From the NCBI GenBank assembly GCA_052034865.1, contig JBPOIC010000009.1, forward strand, positions 1 through 64,000: DNA of 64,000 nucleotides, in the 5' to 3' direction. The translations under genes and the position numbers were made by a program. This DNA is from JBPOIC01 sp052034865 (GTDB lineage Bacteria > UBA10199 > JADFYH01). The notes under the pieces are model-generated. The model had not been told where the DNA came from and ran no database searches. It saw only the letters and a list, made by a program, of their open reading frames with translations. Positions 24,550-32,975 of the stretch are shown piece after piece (position 1 is the first letter of the stretch; every line of letters starts with the position of its first letter).

Positions 24550-25215
24550 TTAATCCTTACGGCATAAAAAGTTCCAGGTCGCTAAACGAAAATTCTCGTG
24601 AGGAATAAGAGTCTCGATGATTTTGTGTTCCAGACGTTCAAAGACAAAAGAAGAAAACAGGTCCTGAAGATGAGGCTGATCTGAAAAGTGGACAGCCCCC
24701 ACACTCGAAAAGGGGCCCGATGTAAAATCTTTTCGGGTATTGGAATCAAGATGGGTCTGTGCTTTTTCGAATTCTGAATGATGGGTCGAAAACCAGTCAA
24801 TTCCAAGATATTTTCCACCCGGATTGAGATGTGCGTGGCAGTTTGCCAGGGTTTTACGAATTGCTGCGGTCGTGTTGTGAGTGAGAGAGGAACGATCGAC
24901 AATCAGGTCAAAGGTAAAATCGAAAGGAATTCCTTCGGTAAAATCGCCCGCGACAAGCTGATTTTTAAGATCCGGAAAGCGGTCTTTCAGTTTTTCAACG
25001 ATGTGAGGACTTCCTTCGATGGCGTAGTATCGAACCCCAAGATTTTTAAAAAAAGAAATATTCGCCCCTGCCCCGCAACCCAGCTCCAAAACAGTGGTCT
25101 CTGCACTCAAAGGTCTGGCAAAGCGCATCACAAAGCTCACCACCTCCGACCATGGATAAATGCTCATCTGTTGCGAGGCCTGATAAATCTGATCCCATTC
25201 TTTGGAAAAACCCAT
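24550..25215 (-). CDS. Class I SAM-dependent methyltransferase
   Basis: About 221 aa. TTVLELGCGAGANISFF is the SAM-binding motif I, with an acidic motif II at YYAIEGSP, motif III at FDLIVDRSSLTHN and NPGGKYLGIDWFS after it. The start at 25215 is chosen for GAAGGAG 6 nt upstream; an in-frame ATG at 25245 has none. Substrate unknown. It lies between a TylF-like gene and pseG and so probably methylates a sugar made by the operon. Confidence 0.83.
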   Translation of the reverse strand: MGFSKEWDQIYQASQQMSIYPWSEVVSFVMRFARPLSAETTVLELGCGAGANISFFKNLGVRYYAIEGSPHIVEKLKDRFPDLKNQLVAGDFTEGIPFDFTFDLIVDRSSLTHNTTAAIRKTLANCHAHLNPGGKYLGIDWFSTHHSEFEKAQTHLDSNTRKDFTSGPFSSVGAVHFSDQPHLQDLFSSFVFERLEHKIIETLIPHENFRLATWNFLCRKD

Positions 25216-25248
25216 GGAAGTCTCCTTCAGGAATTTTAAATCCATTGT

Positions 25249-25932
25249 TTACAACTGAATGAACGAGATATTGGGCTCGAATTCAAAACATTCGATGCGG
25301 TGCTGATTCAGACTCAGCTTTTCAAGCAGGGCCTGCGTTTCGCCCGGCCAGTCCGGATTGTTGATTTCATCGAAGGCCAAAATAGCGCCTTTGGGCATAA
25401 GAGGCAGAAAATATTTGAGAGCGGTTTGGGTAGGTTCGTAGATATCAAAATCCAGATAAAGAAGGGATACCAGAAGGTGTTTGTTTTTTTCTACATAAGC
25501 AGGGATTGTTTGATTGGCATCTCCTTTGACCAGTTCGATTTTGGGGATGTGATTGATGAAACGATTGGTATCGAATTCGGCAATTACGGCCTGCATTTCA
25601 TCATAGACCGGATAGCTTTCCCCAAACATGCCTTCTTTGACCTCCGGATTCCTTCGGTCAATCGCCTGCACACTGGGAAATCCTTCAAAGGTATCAAAAC
25701 CAATAATCTTTCGATGATAATTATAGGGTTCCAGAGTTGCGGATATCTTGGCCCAGCTCATCACTCCCCCTCCCTGATGAACTCCGCATTCGACGATGCT
25801 TCCCTTGATGGGTAGCTGGCGCCTGAAAATTTCATAGTAGGCCATGAAACGGGCCAGCGTCTGCCGTCGGACATACTTGGAAAAGTTGGCAAGCTTCTTA
25901 TCAGTGGGACAGGTGGATTGATCAAAAATCAT
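25249..25932 (-). CDS. TylF/MycF-like sugar O-methyltransferase
   Basis: 227 aa. SIVECGVHQGGGVMSWAKI is a SAM-binding loop, IIGFDTFEGFP is the conserved FDTFeGfP of the TylF (macrocin O-methyltransferase) family, and LLYLDFDIYEPTQTAL holds the metal-binding Asp residues. AILAFDEINNPDWPGE is also family-like. Members methylate sugar hydroxyls and are often found in surface-glycan and flagellar-glycan loci. The ATG overlaps the upstream stop as ATGA, with GGAGACA before it. Confidence 0.85.
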   Translation of the reverse strand: MIFDQSTCPTDKKLANFSKYVRRQTLARFMAYYEIFRRQLPIKGSIVECGVHQGGGVMSWAKISATLEPYNYHRKIIGFDTFEGFPSVQAIDRRNPEVKEGMFGESYPVYDEMQAVIAEFDTNRFINHIPKIELVKGDANQTIPAYVEKNKHLLVSLLYLDFDIYEPTQTALKYFLPLMPKGAILAFDEINNPDWPGETQALLEKLSLNQHRIECFEFEPNISFIQL

Positions 25933-26666
25933 ATTGTCTCCTGTTTTAGCCAGGCTGCTGGCGCTTTTTTCAGATAACGAATATTTCCCTCAAAAAGAAT
26001 TTCTGAACTGCGAGAACCAGCATTGAACAAAAGATCCAGTGCGCTCATGTAAGGAAGAAATTCACCATGGAGCTGAGAATAGGTTGGATGATGATAGTCC
26101 TGAAAATAAACCTCGATGTTCTTTTCATGAAACGAAGCGACATCGGCATAATCTTTTCCTTGTGCTCCAAAGATGTAATGTGTCGCTTTGAGTTGCACAC
26201 ACATATCCAAAACCAGATCTGATTTTTTCCCCTGAAAATTAAAATCTGAGGCCTTGACGATGGGGCGCTCCAGACCGAAGCATTTTAAAAAGTAACTCAA
26301 TATTTCCAGATTAAGATCCGAAAGAAAGATCAGATCCGTTCGGCGCAAAATCTGATCAAGAGCTGGAAAATATTGATGAAAAAAGGGCGCTTTCTGATAG
26401 GCAAGCTGGATGGATTTTAAGTGCTTGCGCCGCCAGTCTCCAGAAATGATTTTCACCTCTGAAATGATTTTTTCAAAGTGATTTTTTGATTCGACAGGAA
26501 CGGTCAGCCAGATTTCTCCAGTATTGGTTTTGATCTTGTTGCGGTTGTTAAAATCTTTCGTTTGATATTGCACGATATCAAACCAGCAGAATTGATCGGC
26601 CAGGGCGATTTTATGAATCAGTCCCAGCCACGGCAAATAAACCGGTTGATGTGCGGTAAGGATCAT
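25929..26666 (-). CDS. WbqC-family protein
   Basis: 245 aa. The start MILTAHQPVYLPWLGLIHKI and FDIVQYQTKDFNNRNKIKT are the WbqC family signature (HQPnYlPw.gf, fDdvQy....nRN.ik). WLTVPVESKN and ATHYIFGAQGKDYAD also fit. These proteins occur in O-antigen and glycan gene clusters, probably as acyl- or aminoacyl-transferases, but the reaction is not firmly established. Both ends overlap neighbours by 4 bp (ATGA), so it is translationally coupled within the pse operon. Confidence 0.85.
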   Translation of the reverse strand: MILTAHQPVYLPWLGLIHKIALADQFCWFDIVQYQTKDFNNRNKIKTNTGEIWLTVPVESKNHFEKIISEVKIISGDWRRKHLKSIQLAYQKAPFFHQYFPALDQILRRTDLIFLSDLNLEILSYFLKCFGLERPIVKASDFNFQGKKSDLVLDMCVQLKATHYIFGAQGKDYADVASFHEKNIEVYFQDYHHPTYSQLHGEFLPYMSALDLLFNAGSRSSEILFEGNIRYLKKAPAAWLKQETI

Positions 26667-27673
26667 AATTGATTCAGGGCTTTAATGATGGTTTCCACCT
26701 CACGGGGGGTGAGTGAAGGGTAAATCGGTACCGAGACCGTGGATCTTGAAAAATGCAGAGCCCTGGGAAAAGGCTTTGCCAGAAGCTCCCAATCTTCGAT
26801 TGGAACAATGGCCTGAATTTTTTTTTGTTTGAGTCTCTGCAGAACCTTTTCGGGCCGGGATGTCCGGAAAACAGCCCGATATCGAACTGGAGATATTTCG
26901 ATTTTCTCTTCACGTACCCACGCAAGGTCTGTTTTCAGGTACGCTTTAAAAATCTGTTCACGTTTTTTTAAAAAACGGGGGAGTTGTTTGAGCTGGGTGC
27001 GACCGACTGCCGCCTGCAAATCTGTCATCTGAAAATTGAAACGGGGTCTGTCTTTTCGTTGCATATCAAAAAGCCGGTAGTCGCGTATCCATTCAATAGG
27101 AGCTTTGTGACGCGAAACCACTGCCCCTCCCTGTCCTCCGCTCGTCATCAATTTCGTCGCATAAAATGAAAAAACTCCCAGATCTCCCTGAAGCCCCGCA
27201 TGTACTCCGTTTACCTTTGCCCCGAGGGCCTGAGCGCAGTCCTCTATCACGGAAATTCCATTCAGTTCGGACAACTCCGTTGGAATTCCAAAAAGGTGAG
27301 GCACAATTGCAATCTCAGGAGATTTCTTTTCAAGCATTGCCAGATCAAGATTGGGTTGTGATTCAGCAATGTCCAGGAACACTTCTTTTCCTTGAGCCAT
27401 GCGCACGGCATGGCGAAGCGCAGAACAGGCATAAACGGGCATTCCAATTTTTTTATGCGAAGCATTTAAGGCTAAAAGTGACAGATAAAGCGCTGCAGTT
27501 CCGCTTGAAACTGCAACGGCATGTCCTCTTGGAATTTTCAAAAAATCGCACAAGTCATTCTCAAAGCCCTCCACTTCATTTCCCTGGGCCAGCCATCCCG
27601 AGCGCAGAACCCGACAGGCGGCCCTTTCTTCGTAAATTCCAATTGTAAGACGGTTATGAGGAATCAGATTCAA
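26663..27673 (-). CDS. DegT/DnrJ/EryC1-family sugar aminotransferase
   Basis: 336 aa. PLP-dependent fold I. VAVSSGTAALYLSLLAL binds the cofactor phosphate, VIEDCAQALGAKVNG carries the cofactor Asp, and LGVFSFYATKLMTSGGQGGA has the Schiff-base Lys. It starts with a TTG at 27671-27673 that overlaps the preceding stop, with AAGGGGAAAA just before it. It is distinct from pseC, which lies in the same operon, so it probably transaminates a second keto-sugar or a branch product. The exact substrate is unknown. Confidence 0.87.
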   Translation of the reverse strand: MNLIPHNRLTIGIYEERAACRVLRSGWLAQGNEVEGFENDLCDFLKIPRGHAVAVSSGTAALYLSLLALNASHKKIGMPVYACSALRHAVRMAQGKEVFLDIAESQPNLDLAMLEKKSPEIAIVPHLFGIPTELSELNGISVIEDCAQALGAKVNGVHAGLQGDLGVFSFYATKLMTSGGQGGAVVSRHKAPIEWIRDYRLFDMQRKDRPRFNFQMTDLQAAVGRTQLKQLPRFLKKREQIFKAYLKTDLAWVREEKIEISPVRYRAVFRTSRPEKVLQRLKQKKIQAIVPIEDWELLAKPFPRALHFSRSTVSVPIYPSLTPREVETIIKALNQL

Positions 27674-28140
27674 ATTTTCCCCTTGGATTTTTTTTTGCTT
27701 AATATTTGCTTTCGGTAATAGCCCGGTTTGAGCTGCATGGGATTTCCGATGACGAGAGAGTAAGGAGGAATGCGCACACCTTCGACAACGGTTCCTGCAG
27801 CCACGACACTGTGATGACCGATGTGTGCCCCGCCTTTAATGACCGAATGGGATCCGACAAAAACAGATTTTCCCAGCACGATCGACTTGCGATCAATTTT
27901 ATTCTGAAGTCCCACACATTTTTTGTGAGAGTCGGCACAGTTGATCGAGACGAATGAAGCGATATCGCACCCTTCTCCAATGACCACTTTGGACAGGTGT
28001 GCATTCACCTCTGACATTCCCCCAATATAAACATTTTTGCCGATGCGGGGTTTTCCATGGATCCAAACCAAAGGATGAAAACGGTTGGATGGAAAATCCA
28101 GATGCTTTTCAAATAGCTTCCTAAATTGCCTGGATGTCAT
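27670..28140 (-). CDS. Left-handed beta-helix (hexapeptide) acyltransferase
   Basis: About 156 aa. Residues about 25-135 follow hexapeptide-repeat periodicity: KPRIGKNVYIGG, KVVIGEGCDIASFV, SIVLGKSVFVGSHSVI and AHIGHHSVVAAGTVV, ending IPPYSLVIGNPMQL, the usual NeuD/WbbJ-type cap. It acylates a sugar, most likely an amino-sugar. The start at 28140 overlaps the pseI stop as ATGA with GGGGAGA 7 nt before it. As no PseH is found in the operon, this is the nearest candidate for the 4-N-acetylation step; that is inference. Confidence 0.83.
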   Translation of the reverse strand: MTSRQFRKLFEKHLDFPSNRFHPLVWIHGKPRIGKNVYIGGMSEVNAHLSKVVIGEGCDIASFVSINCADSHKKCVGLQNKIDRKSIVLGKSVFVGSHSVIKGGAHIGHHSVVAAGTVVEGVRIPPYSLVIGNPMQLKPGYYRKQILSKKKSKGKI

Positions 28141-29189
28141 CCGAAATCTCCCCATGTCAGTGTCTGTCCTTTTGCGATGGGCTTTTGGGCCTGAAGACCG
28201 AGAATTTTTTCAAGCAGAGACGGAGGCAGCCCGCTTCCCGGGCGTCTTAAGGCCAGGTTTTCTTCTGAAAGCGCTTCTCCTGGCGGGATGTTTTTTAAGG
28301 CAACGATACTGCGTCGGGCCAGAATACGCATTTTTTCTTCTTCAGCGGTGGGTCGAATCTGCGCACATCCTAACATGCGAAAGGCCGTGCGAATGGAGTG
28401 TACCCAGTTTTTCAATCCCTGTGGATCTTCAGAAAAGGCATGATCCGGACCTCGCAGGTCATGGCTTAGGGTAAAATGTTTTTCAAAAAAACATCCTCCC
28501 AAACTCACAGCGAGAGAAGAGGCCAATGGCCCTTCGGTATGATCAGAAAATCCGATGGGGATTTGAGGATAGGTCTGCTGGAGGGTTTTGATCTTAAGCA
28601 GATTCACATCCTGAATGGGTGTTGGATATTGAGACGTACAGGCAAGAAGCAAAGTTGGATATCCTCGAAAAGTGCCAATCGCCTCGAGGGCCTGGTCGAT
28701 TTCCGCAAGGGTTGCCATCCCGGAAGAAATAATCAGGGGAAGAGAGGTTTTTGCATAGTGTTTGAGCAGGGGAGTGTGGATCAAATCATCGGATCCAATC
28801 TTGATCGCACTGACGCCGACTTCGAGAAGGATTTTTAAATCACTGGGATTTTGGGGCGTGGAAAGGAAGACCAGTTTTTTTTCTTCGCAGCGTTTTTTAA
28901 GTTGAGGCCAGGCGGATAAGGGCAATTCGCATCGCTTGAACATCGCATGCATGGATTCAGTGATTTCTTTTCCCTGGGAATGATAAGTCCACTTCAGATT
29001 TTGATCGGAAAGAATTTCATCGGCCTGAAATGTCTGAAACTTTACGGCATCGACACCCGCATCATGAGCAATCTCGATCATCTCCAGGGCCTTTTCAATC
29101 TCTCCATTGTGATTGATTCCGACCTCCGCGACGATAAAGGGAGGAAGCCCGTGCCCAATCTGCCGATCCTCAATTTTAACCCAACTCAT
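28137..29189 (-). CDS. pseI: Pseudaminic acid (nonulosonate) synthase PseI/NeuB family
   Basis: Condenses the freed 6-deoxy diacetamido-hexose with phosphoenolpyruvate. About 350 aa. PFIVAEVGINHNGEIEKALE is the NeuB-family start, VDAVKFQTFQADEIL and KIGSDDLIHTPLL follow, and GFSDHTEGPLASSLAVSLGG with FEKHFTLSHDLRGPDHAFS are catalytic-face motifs. A C-terminal SAF/antifreeze-like domain is present (ILARRSIVALKNIPPGEAL). The ATG at 29189 overlaps the pseC end by 14 bp and has an AGGATCGG RBS; an upstream ATG at 29270 is inside pseC. PseI rather than NeuB or LegI is chosen for context with pseB, pseC and pseG. Confidence 0.9.
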   Translation of the reverse strand: MSWVKIEDRQIGHGLPPFIVAEVGINHNGEIEKALEMIEIAHDAGVDAVKFQTFQADEILSDQNLKWTYHSQGKEITESMHAMFKRCELPLSAWPQLKKRCEEKKLVFLSTPQNPSDLKILLEVGVSAIKIGSDDLIHTPLLKHYAKTSLPLIISSGMATLAEIDQALEAIGTFRGYPTLLLACTSQYPTPIQDVNLLKIKTLQQTYPQIPIGFSDHTEGPLASSLAVSLGGCFFEKHFTLSHDLRGPDHAFSEDPQGLKNWVHSIRTAFRMLGCAQIRPTAEEEKMRILARRSIVALKNIPPGEALSEENLALRRPGSGLPPSLLEKILGLQAQKPIAKGQTLTWGDFG

Positions 29190-30393
29190 AAAGACCGATC
29201 CTTTCTTTTCTCGCAGAGAGGTTGACCGCAACATCTTCGTAGGGAGCCAGTAAGTCCCGCAGAAGTTCAAGGAAACGATCTTGATCTTTTTGATTTAAAC
29301 CTGGGTAGAGGGGAATGGAGAGGGCTGTCCGAAAATAATTTTCTGCCTGAGGAAAATGCTGGGGCGAAACCGAGAAGTGCTGCTGGTAGTAGGGATGTCG
29401 ATAAATCGGAATATAATGCAATTGGCAGAAAAATCCTGCCGCCCTCAATTTTTGAAAAATCAAATCGCGCGGCACCTGCTCTTCAAATTTGAGAATGCAA
29501 AGATGATGGGAAGACAGGTGAGGTTCTGAAGGAAGCAACAGTTTTACCAGAGACTGATTTTTAAGCTGTTCCTGATAATATAGAAACTGCTCGCGTCTTG
29601 CGGCGATAAACTGATCGAGTTTTTTAATCTGTGAAAGTCCGAGCGCTGACTGAACTTCGGTCAGTCGGTAATTCCAGCCCAGATCTTCCATTTCGTAATA
29701 CCAGCCTGGACGGCCTTCTTCGGGCTGGGGATGATAAACTCCATGATTTCTGAAGGATTTTAATTTTCGGTAATAGCCTTCGTCGTTGGTGGTTACCATT
29801 CCTCCTTCGAGCGTGGTGATGGATTTGACAGGATGAAAACTGAAAACCGTCATATCACTATATTCGCAGGAGCCGATTTTGGTTTCCTGTCCCGTCTTTG
29901 GATCTTTGATGCCTGCTCCGAGGGCATGGCAGCCATCTTCGATAATTTTCAGATGATAGCGTTGCGCAAGCTCGGCCAGTTTGGGCATGTTGACGGGTGC
30001 TCCTGCAAAATGAACCGGCAGAATGACCCGCGTTTTTTCATTGATGCCGGATTCTAGCCTATCCACATCCAACAGCGGCAACCCTTCCTGAACATCCGAA
30101 AAACGCGGCTTGGCTCCAACGTATAGAAGACAATTGGCGGTTGCCAGAAAAGAGATCGGAGTTGTGATCCCTTCTTCATTTTTTTTAAGACCCAGGACGT
30201 GACAGGCCCCATGGAGAGCCGCAGTTCCATTTGAAAAAGCGATCGCAAACCGCGCTCCACAATAGTTCGCCACCTGTCGCTCAAATTCTGCAAGCAAAGG
30301 TCCCTGGGTGAGCAGACGGCCTCTTAAGGCTTCGGTAACCGCTCGAATATCATCATCTTCAATGAGTTGCCGACTGTAGGGGATATCCTGCAT
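29176..30393 (-). CDS. pseC: PseC aminotransferase
   Basis: PLP-dependent transaminase making UDP-4-amino-4,6-dideoxy-AltNAc. About 405 aa. It begins MQDIPYSRQLIEDDDIRAV and LTQGPLLAEFERQVANY, typical of PseC (iPYgrQ.i...DI.aV...L.s..LTqGP). FSNGTAALHGACHVLGL, HFAGAPVNMPKLAELA, IEDGCHALGA and FSFHPVKSITTLEGGMVTTN (Schiff-base Lys) complete the family set. The ATG at 30393 overlaps the pseB end by 35 bp; an ATG at 30456 would add residues not found in the family. Confidence 0.93.
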   Translation of the reverse strand: MQDIPYSRQLIEDDDIRAVTEALRGRLLTQGPLLAEFERQVANYCGARFAIAFSNGTAALHGACHVLGLKKNEEGITTPISFLATANCLLYVGAKPRFSDVQEGLPLLDVDRLESGINEKTRVILPVHFAGAPVNMPKLAELAQRYHLKIIEDGCHALGAGIKDPKTGQETKIGSCEYSDMTVFSFHPVKSITTLEGGMVTTNDEGYYRKLKSFRNHGVYHPQPEEGRPGWYYEMEDLGWNYRLTEVQSALGLSQIKKLDQFIAARREQFLYYQEQLKNQSLVKLLLPSEPHLSSHHLCILKFEEQVPRDLIFQKLRAAGFFCQLHYIPIYRHPYYQQHFSVSPQHFPQAENYFRTALSIPLYPGLNQKDQDRFLELLRDLLAPYEDVAVNLSARKERIGLYELG

Positions 30394-31450
30394 TTGGGAT
30401 CCGTTCAGTAAGGGTGGATGGAGAAGAGCCGTAGGTGTGAGAGTCGTGTGGATCAAAAAGAAGATTTTCTTTTTTCAGCAGGGCTTCGATCTCGGGTACT
30501 GAAAGCCAGATTGAGTTGGTATTACTGGCATAGGTGAAATCCTCATCGCATTTTATGGCATGATAGCCATTGTCTGCGACGTAATGGTTTTGATCCCACC
30601 ATTGAAAAGGAGGTTGGATAATGTAGAAATCTGAAAATTCGAGTGCGTTGCGGGCATCTTCCTGCGGAATCATAACCTCATGGAGTTTTTCACCAGGTCG
30701 AATACCGGTGGTTTCCCACTTGCATTCTGGGGCAATCGCTTTAGCCACATCTACAATATAAGCACTGGGAATTTTTGGAACAAAAATCTCACCTCCCTGC
30801 ATAAGCCCGAGGCACCGGATTACAAAGTCGACTCCATCGGTAAGTGTAATCAGAAAGCGGGTCATCCGAAGATCGGTAAGAGGTAGGATACCGCTGTTTC
30901 GTTTTCTTAAGAAAAGGGGAACGACACTGCCTCGGCTTCCCACCACGTTCCCGTAGCGTACGACCGAAAAACGTGTCGGACGACCTCCAGCGAGATGATT
31001 GGCAGAGATAAAAAGCTTGTCGGAGCATAGTTTTGTCGCTCCGTAAAGATTGATGGGATTGGCAGCTTTATCTGTCGAGAGGGCAATCACTTTCGAGACG
31101 CCGCAATCGATCGCTGCAGAGATGATATTATATGCGCCGATAATATTCGTTCGGACGGCTTCAAAAGGATTGTATTCAATCGCTGGAACCTGCTTGAGGG
31201 CCGCTGCATGGATGACGATATCAACTCCATACAGGGCGCGTCGCAATCGATCGAGATCCCGAACATCCCCTATAAAATAGCGCAGGCAGGGATGGTCGAA
31301 GCGCTCATGCATCATCGACTGCTTTAATTCATCCCGGCTGAAAATGATAATGCGCTGGGGTTCAAACCGTCTCAGAATCGTTTCGACACATTTTTGTCCA
31401 AAAGATCCCGTCCCACCCGTGATCAGAATTGTTTTCCCATTCAGATTCAT
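30359..31450 (-). CDS. pseB: PseB UDP-GlcNAc 4,6-dehydratase (inverting)
   Basis: First enzyme of the pseudaminic acid route: C4 oxidation, C6 dehydration and C5 inversion of UDP-GlcNAc. 363 aa. KTILITGGTGSFGQKCVETI is the NAD(P)-binding start, with IIFSRDELKQSMM, DVRDLDRLRRAL, VIHAAALKQVPAIEYNPFEA and VIALSTDKAANPINLYGATK (the SDR catalytic stretch with Asp-Lys in place of Tyr-x-x-x-Lys, as in PseB/FlaA1). IRPGEKLHEVMI is also conserved. The C-terminal 30 residues extend beyond the usual length. AAGGAG lies 8 nt before the ATG and a sigma-54 motif is 49 bp upstream. Confidence 0.94.
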   Translation of the reverse strand: MNLNGKTILITGGTGSFGQKCVETILRRFEPQRIIIFSRDELKQSMMHERFDHPCLRYFIGDVRDLDRLRRALYGVDIVIHAAALKQVPAIEYNPFEAVRTNIIGAYNIISAAIDCGVSKVIALSTDKAANPINLYGATKLCSDKLFISANHLAGGRPTRFSVVRYGNVVGSRGSVVPLFLRKRNSGILPLTDLRMTRFLITLTDGVDFVIRCLGLMQGGEIFVPKIPSAYIVDVAKAIAPECKWETTGIRPGEKLHEVMIPQEDARNALEFSDFYIIQPPFQWWDQNHYVADNGYHAIKCDEDFTYASNTNSIWLSVPEIEALLKKENLLFDPHDSHTYGSSPSTLTERIPNAGYPLQSATH

Positions 31451-31498
31451 AAAATCTCTCCTTATTGAAGGTGTGCGATTCGGGTTTGCTCTATATTA

Positions 31499-31514
31499 AG
31501 CAAGACAGATGCCA
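31499..31514 (-). promoter_or_regulatory. Putative sigma-54 promoter of the pse operon
   Basis: Minus strand TGGCATCTGTCTTGCT: TGGCA at -24, TTGCT at -12, exact GG-N10-GC spacing. The predicted transcript start near 31488 leaves a leader of about 38 nt before pseB. Confidence 0.75.
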
Positions 31515-31762
31515 GCTTTTCGAAAGAAACATGAAAGGGCGTTAACGATTTGAATCTGTGCATTAAATCCGCATTTTTAGCTTTTTAACTGTGTTTCACC
31601 TCAAGGTTGGATGGGGAAAATTTTTCCCATTTACCTACTTCTCCACACGGGTCTTTCCTGCCTGAAGATAAGGTAATATTTTCCTGAATGAACTTCCCTC
31701 CTGTTGCTTCCTTTTTTGTTAACTTGCCGGAATTTATGTGCCTTTCAAAAAAACTCTCCTGC

Positions 31763-31778
31763 AGGAACGCAAATTGCT
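31763..31778 (+). promoter_or_regulatory. Putative sigma-54 promoter of the flgB operon
   Basis: AGGAACGCAAATTGCT: GG, ACG and TTGCT agree with TGGCACG-N4-TTGCW and the 10-base spacing is exact. It ends 38 bp before the flgB ATG. Confidence 0.65.
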
Positions 31779-31815
31779 TATGTCTTAAACCAAAGATTCA
31801 GTCATGGAGGATATG

Positions 31816-32199
31816 ATGAGCGATTTTGATCGGGTGGTAAATCTTGCAAGAGAAGTTCTAGGAGTGCGGGTGACAGATCATGCCCTGCACTCATCGAATA
31901 TTGCGAATGCCGATACGCCCAACTATCTCGCAAAAATTTCTTCTTTTGAAGCACGTCTTAGACAGGTCCAAAAAGACATAAATTCGCCCGAACTTGATTT
32001 TCGCTCCTCTGATGAGTGGGATGTGAAAATGAAGCTAGCACAATCGAAGGCTTCCACAAACCTAAAAGGAAACAATGTTCAACTTGATCAGGAAACGGCA
32101 GCAATGTCTGAAAATGCATTGAACTATCTATCTACGATGAAGATCCTGTCGAAAACCATCGCGATTGAAAAATACGCCATTACGTCCGGAAATAGCTAA
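31816..32199 (+). CDS. flgB: Flagellar proximal rod protein FlgB
   Basis: Rod subunit next to the MS ring. About 127 aa, usual length. LGVRVTDHALHSSNIANADT with PNYLAK is the FlgB form of the axial ANiaNadTPgYka signature, and the C-terminus ALNYLSTMKILSKTIAIEKY is helical as expected. The ATG at 31816 has GGAGG 5 nt before it; in-frame ATGs at 31804 and 31813 overlap or crowd that RBS. It is first gene of the long basal-body/export operon. Confidence 0.94.
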   Translation: MSDFDRVVNLAREVLGVRVTDHALHSSNIANADTPNYLAKISSFEARLRQVQKDINSPELDFRSSDEWDVKMKLAQSKASTNLKGNNVQLDQETAAMSENALNYLSTMKILSKTIAIEKYAITSGNS

Positions 32200-32223
32200 A
32201 CAGAGTTACCTTAAGGAGAAGGT

Positions 32224-32661
32224 ATGAGTCTGATTTCAAGCTTCGATTTGAGTGCCACTGGGATGAGCCTTCAGCGCAGACGTGTGGATATTGCGGCCGA
32301 GAATCTGGCCAATATCAATTCAACTGAGACCTCGGATGGAGGCCCTTACCGCCGCAAGGAGGCCATTATCAGCAGTACGGCCCTTCCTTTTGAAGCAAGT
32401 CTCAATCACTACGTGCACAAAAGAAGCATTCAAATGCCTAAAATTGCTGCGGTGGAAAAAAGTAAAGATCCCCCGATCAAGATTTACGATCCACAACATC
32501 CGCATGCTGATGAAAAAGGTTTTGTAGCGATGCCTAACATTTCATCCACCCAGGAGATGGTCAACTTAATGACGGCTTCCATCGCTTATGAGGCGAACAT
32601 GAGTGCTTTCAATGAGGCCAAAACGATGGTGATGCGAACACTGGAGATGGGAGGAATCTAA
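32224..32661 (+). CDS. flgC: Flagellar proximal rod protein FlgC
   Basis: Rod subunit. 145 aa, normal. FDLSATGMSLQRRRVDIAAE and NLANINSTETSDGGPYRRKE form the FlgC start (f.iSasGm.aqr.R.d..a.NiAN..Tt...gGPYrrk). HPHADEKGFVAMPNIS is the diagnostic yNP.HPdAd..GyV..PNi segment in slightly altered form, and the C-terminal helix AYEANMSAFNEAKTMVMRTL is typical. AAGGAGAAGGT lies directly upstream. Confidence 0.96.
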   Translation: MSLISSFDLSATGMSLQRRRVDIAAENLANINSTETSDGGPYRRKEAIISSTALPFEASLNHYVHKRSIQMPKIAAVEKSKDPPIKIYDPQHPHADEKGFVAMPNISSTQEMVNLMTASIAYEANMSAFNEAKTMVMRTLEMGGI

Positions 32662-32664
32662 TCC

Positions 32665-32973
32665 ATGGCGATTGATCGCATATCCGGTTTCAATCCCTCT
32701 GGTCTTTTTCTTGAGAAAAGTCCTGAGATTTCATCGGGAAAAAAGGTGGAAGAGACAGGGTTTAAGGATGCCCTGGTGAAGGAAGTGAAATCTGTCAATG
32801 AGAACATGTTGAAGACACAGCAGATGTCGCAGGACTTCATGCTCGGGAACCGTCAGGATCTCCATGAAGTCATGATTGCTCTGGATAAAACCGATCTGGA
32901 ATTCCGTTTAATGACTCAGGTTCGAAACAAGGCGCTAGATGCCTATAACGAAATCATGAGGATGCAGGTATAA
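32665..32973 (+). CDS. fliE: MS ring-rod junction protein FliE
   Basis: Adaptor between FliF and the proximal rod, and an early export substrate. 102 aa, typical. The C-terminal half has FMLGNRQDLHEVMIALDKTD and LEFRLMTQVRNKALDAYNEI, the FliE signature (G....l.dvmia.qkA.ls......vRnK.v.AYqeim.mqv); the usual Ala is Thr and the ending IMRMQV is exact. It follows flgC by 3 bp. Confidence 0.93.
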   Translation: MAIDRISGFNPSGLFLEKSPEISSGKKVEETGFKDALVKEVKSVNENMLKTQQMSQDFMLGNRQDLHEVMIALDKTDLEFRLMTQVRNKALDAYNEIMRMQV

Positions 32974-32975
32974 CC

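Larger units (their letters stand above)
31451..31815. other. Divergent pseB/flgB intergenic region
   Basis: 365 bp with no gene. It carries outward-facing sigma-54 motifs for pseB (31499-31514, minus) and flgB (31763-31778, plus), about 250 bp apart, leaving room for shared activator binding. The middle is T-rich on the plus strand. No terminator-like hairpin was found. Confidence 0.7.
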
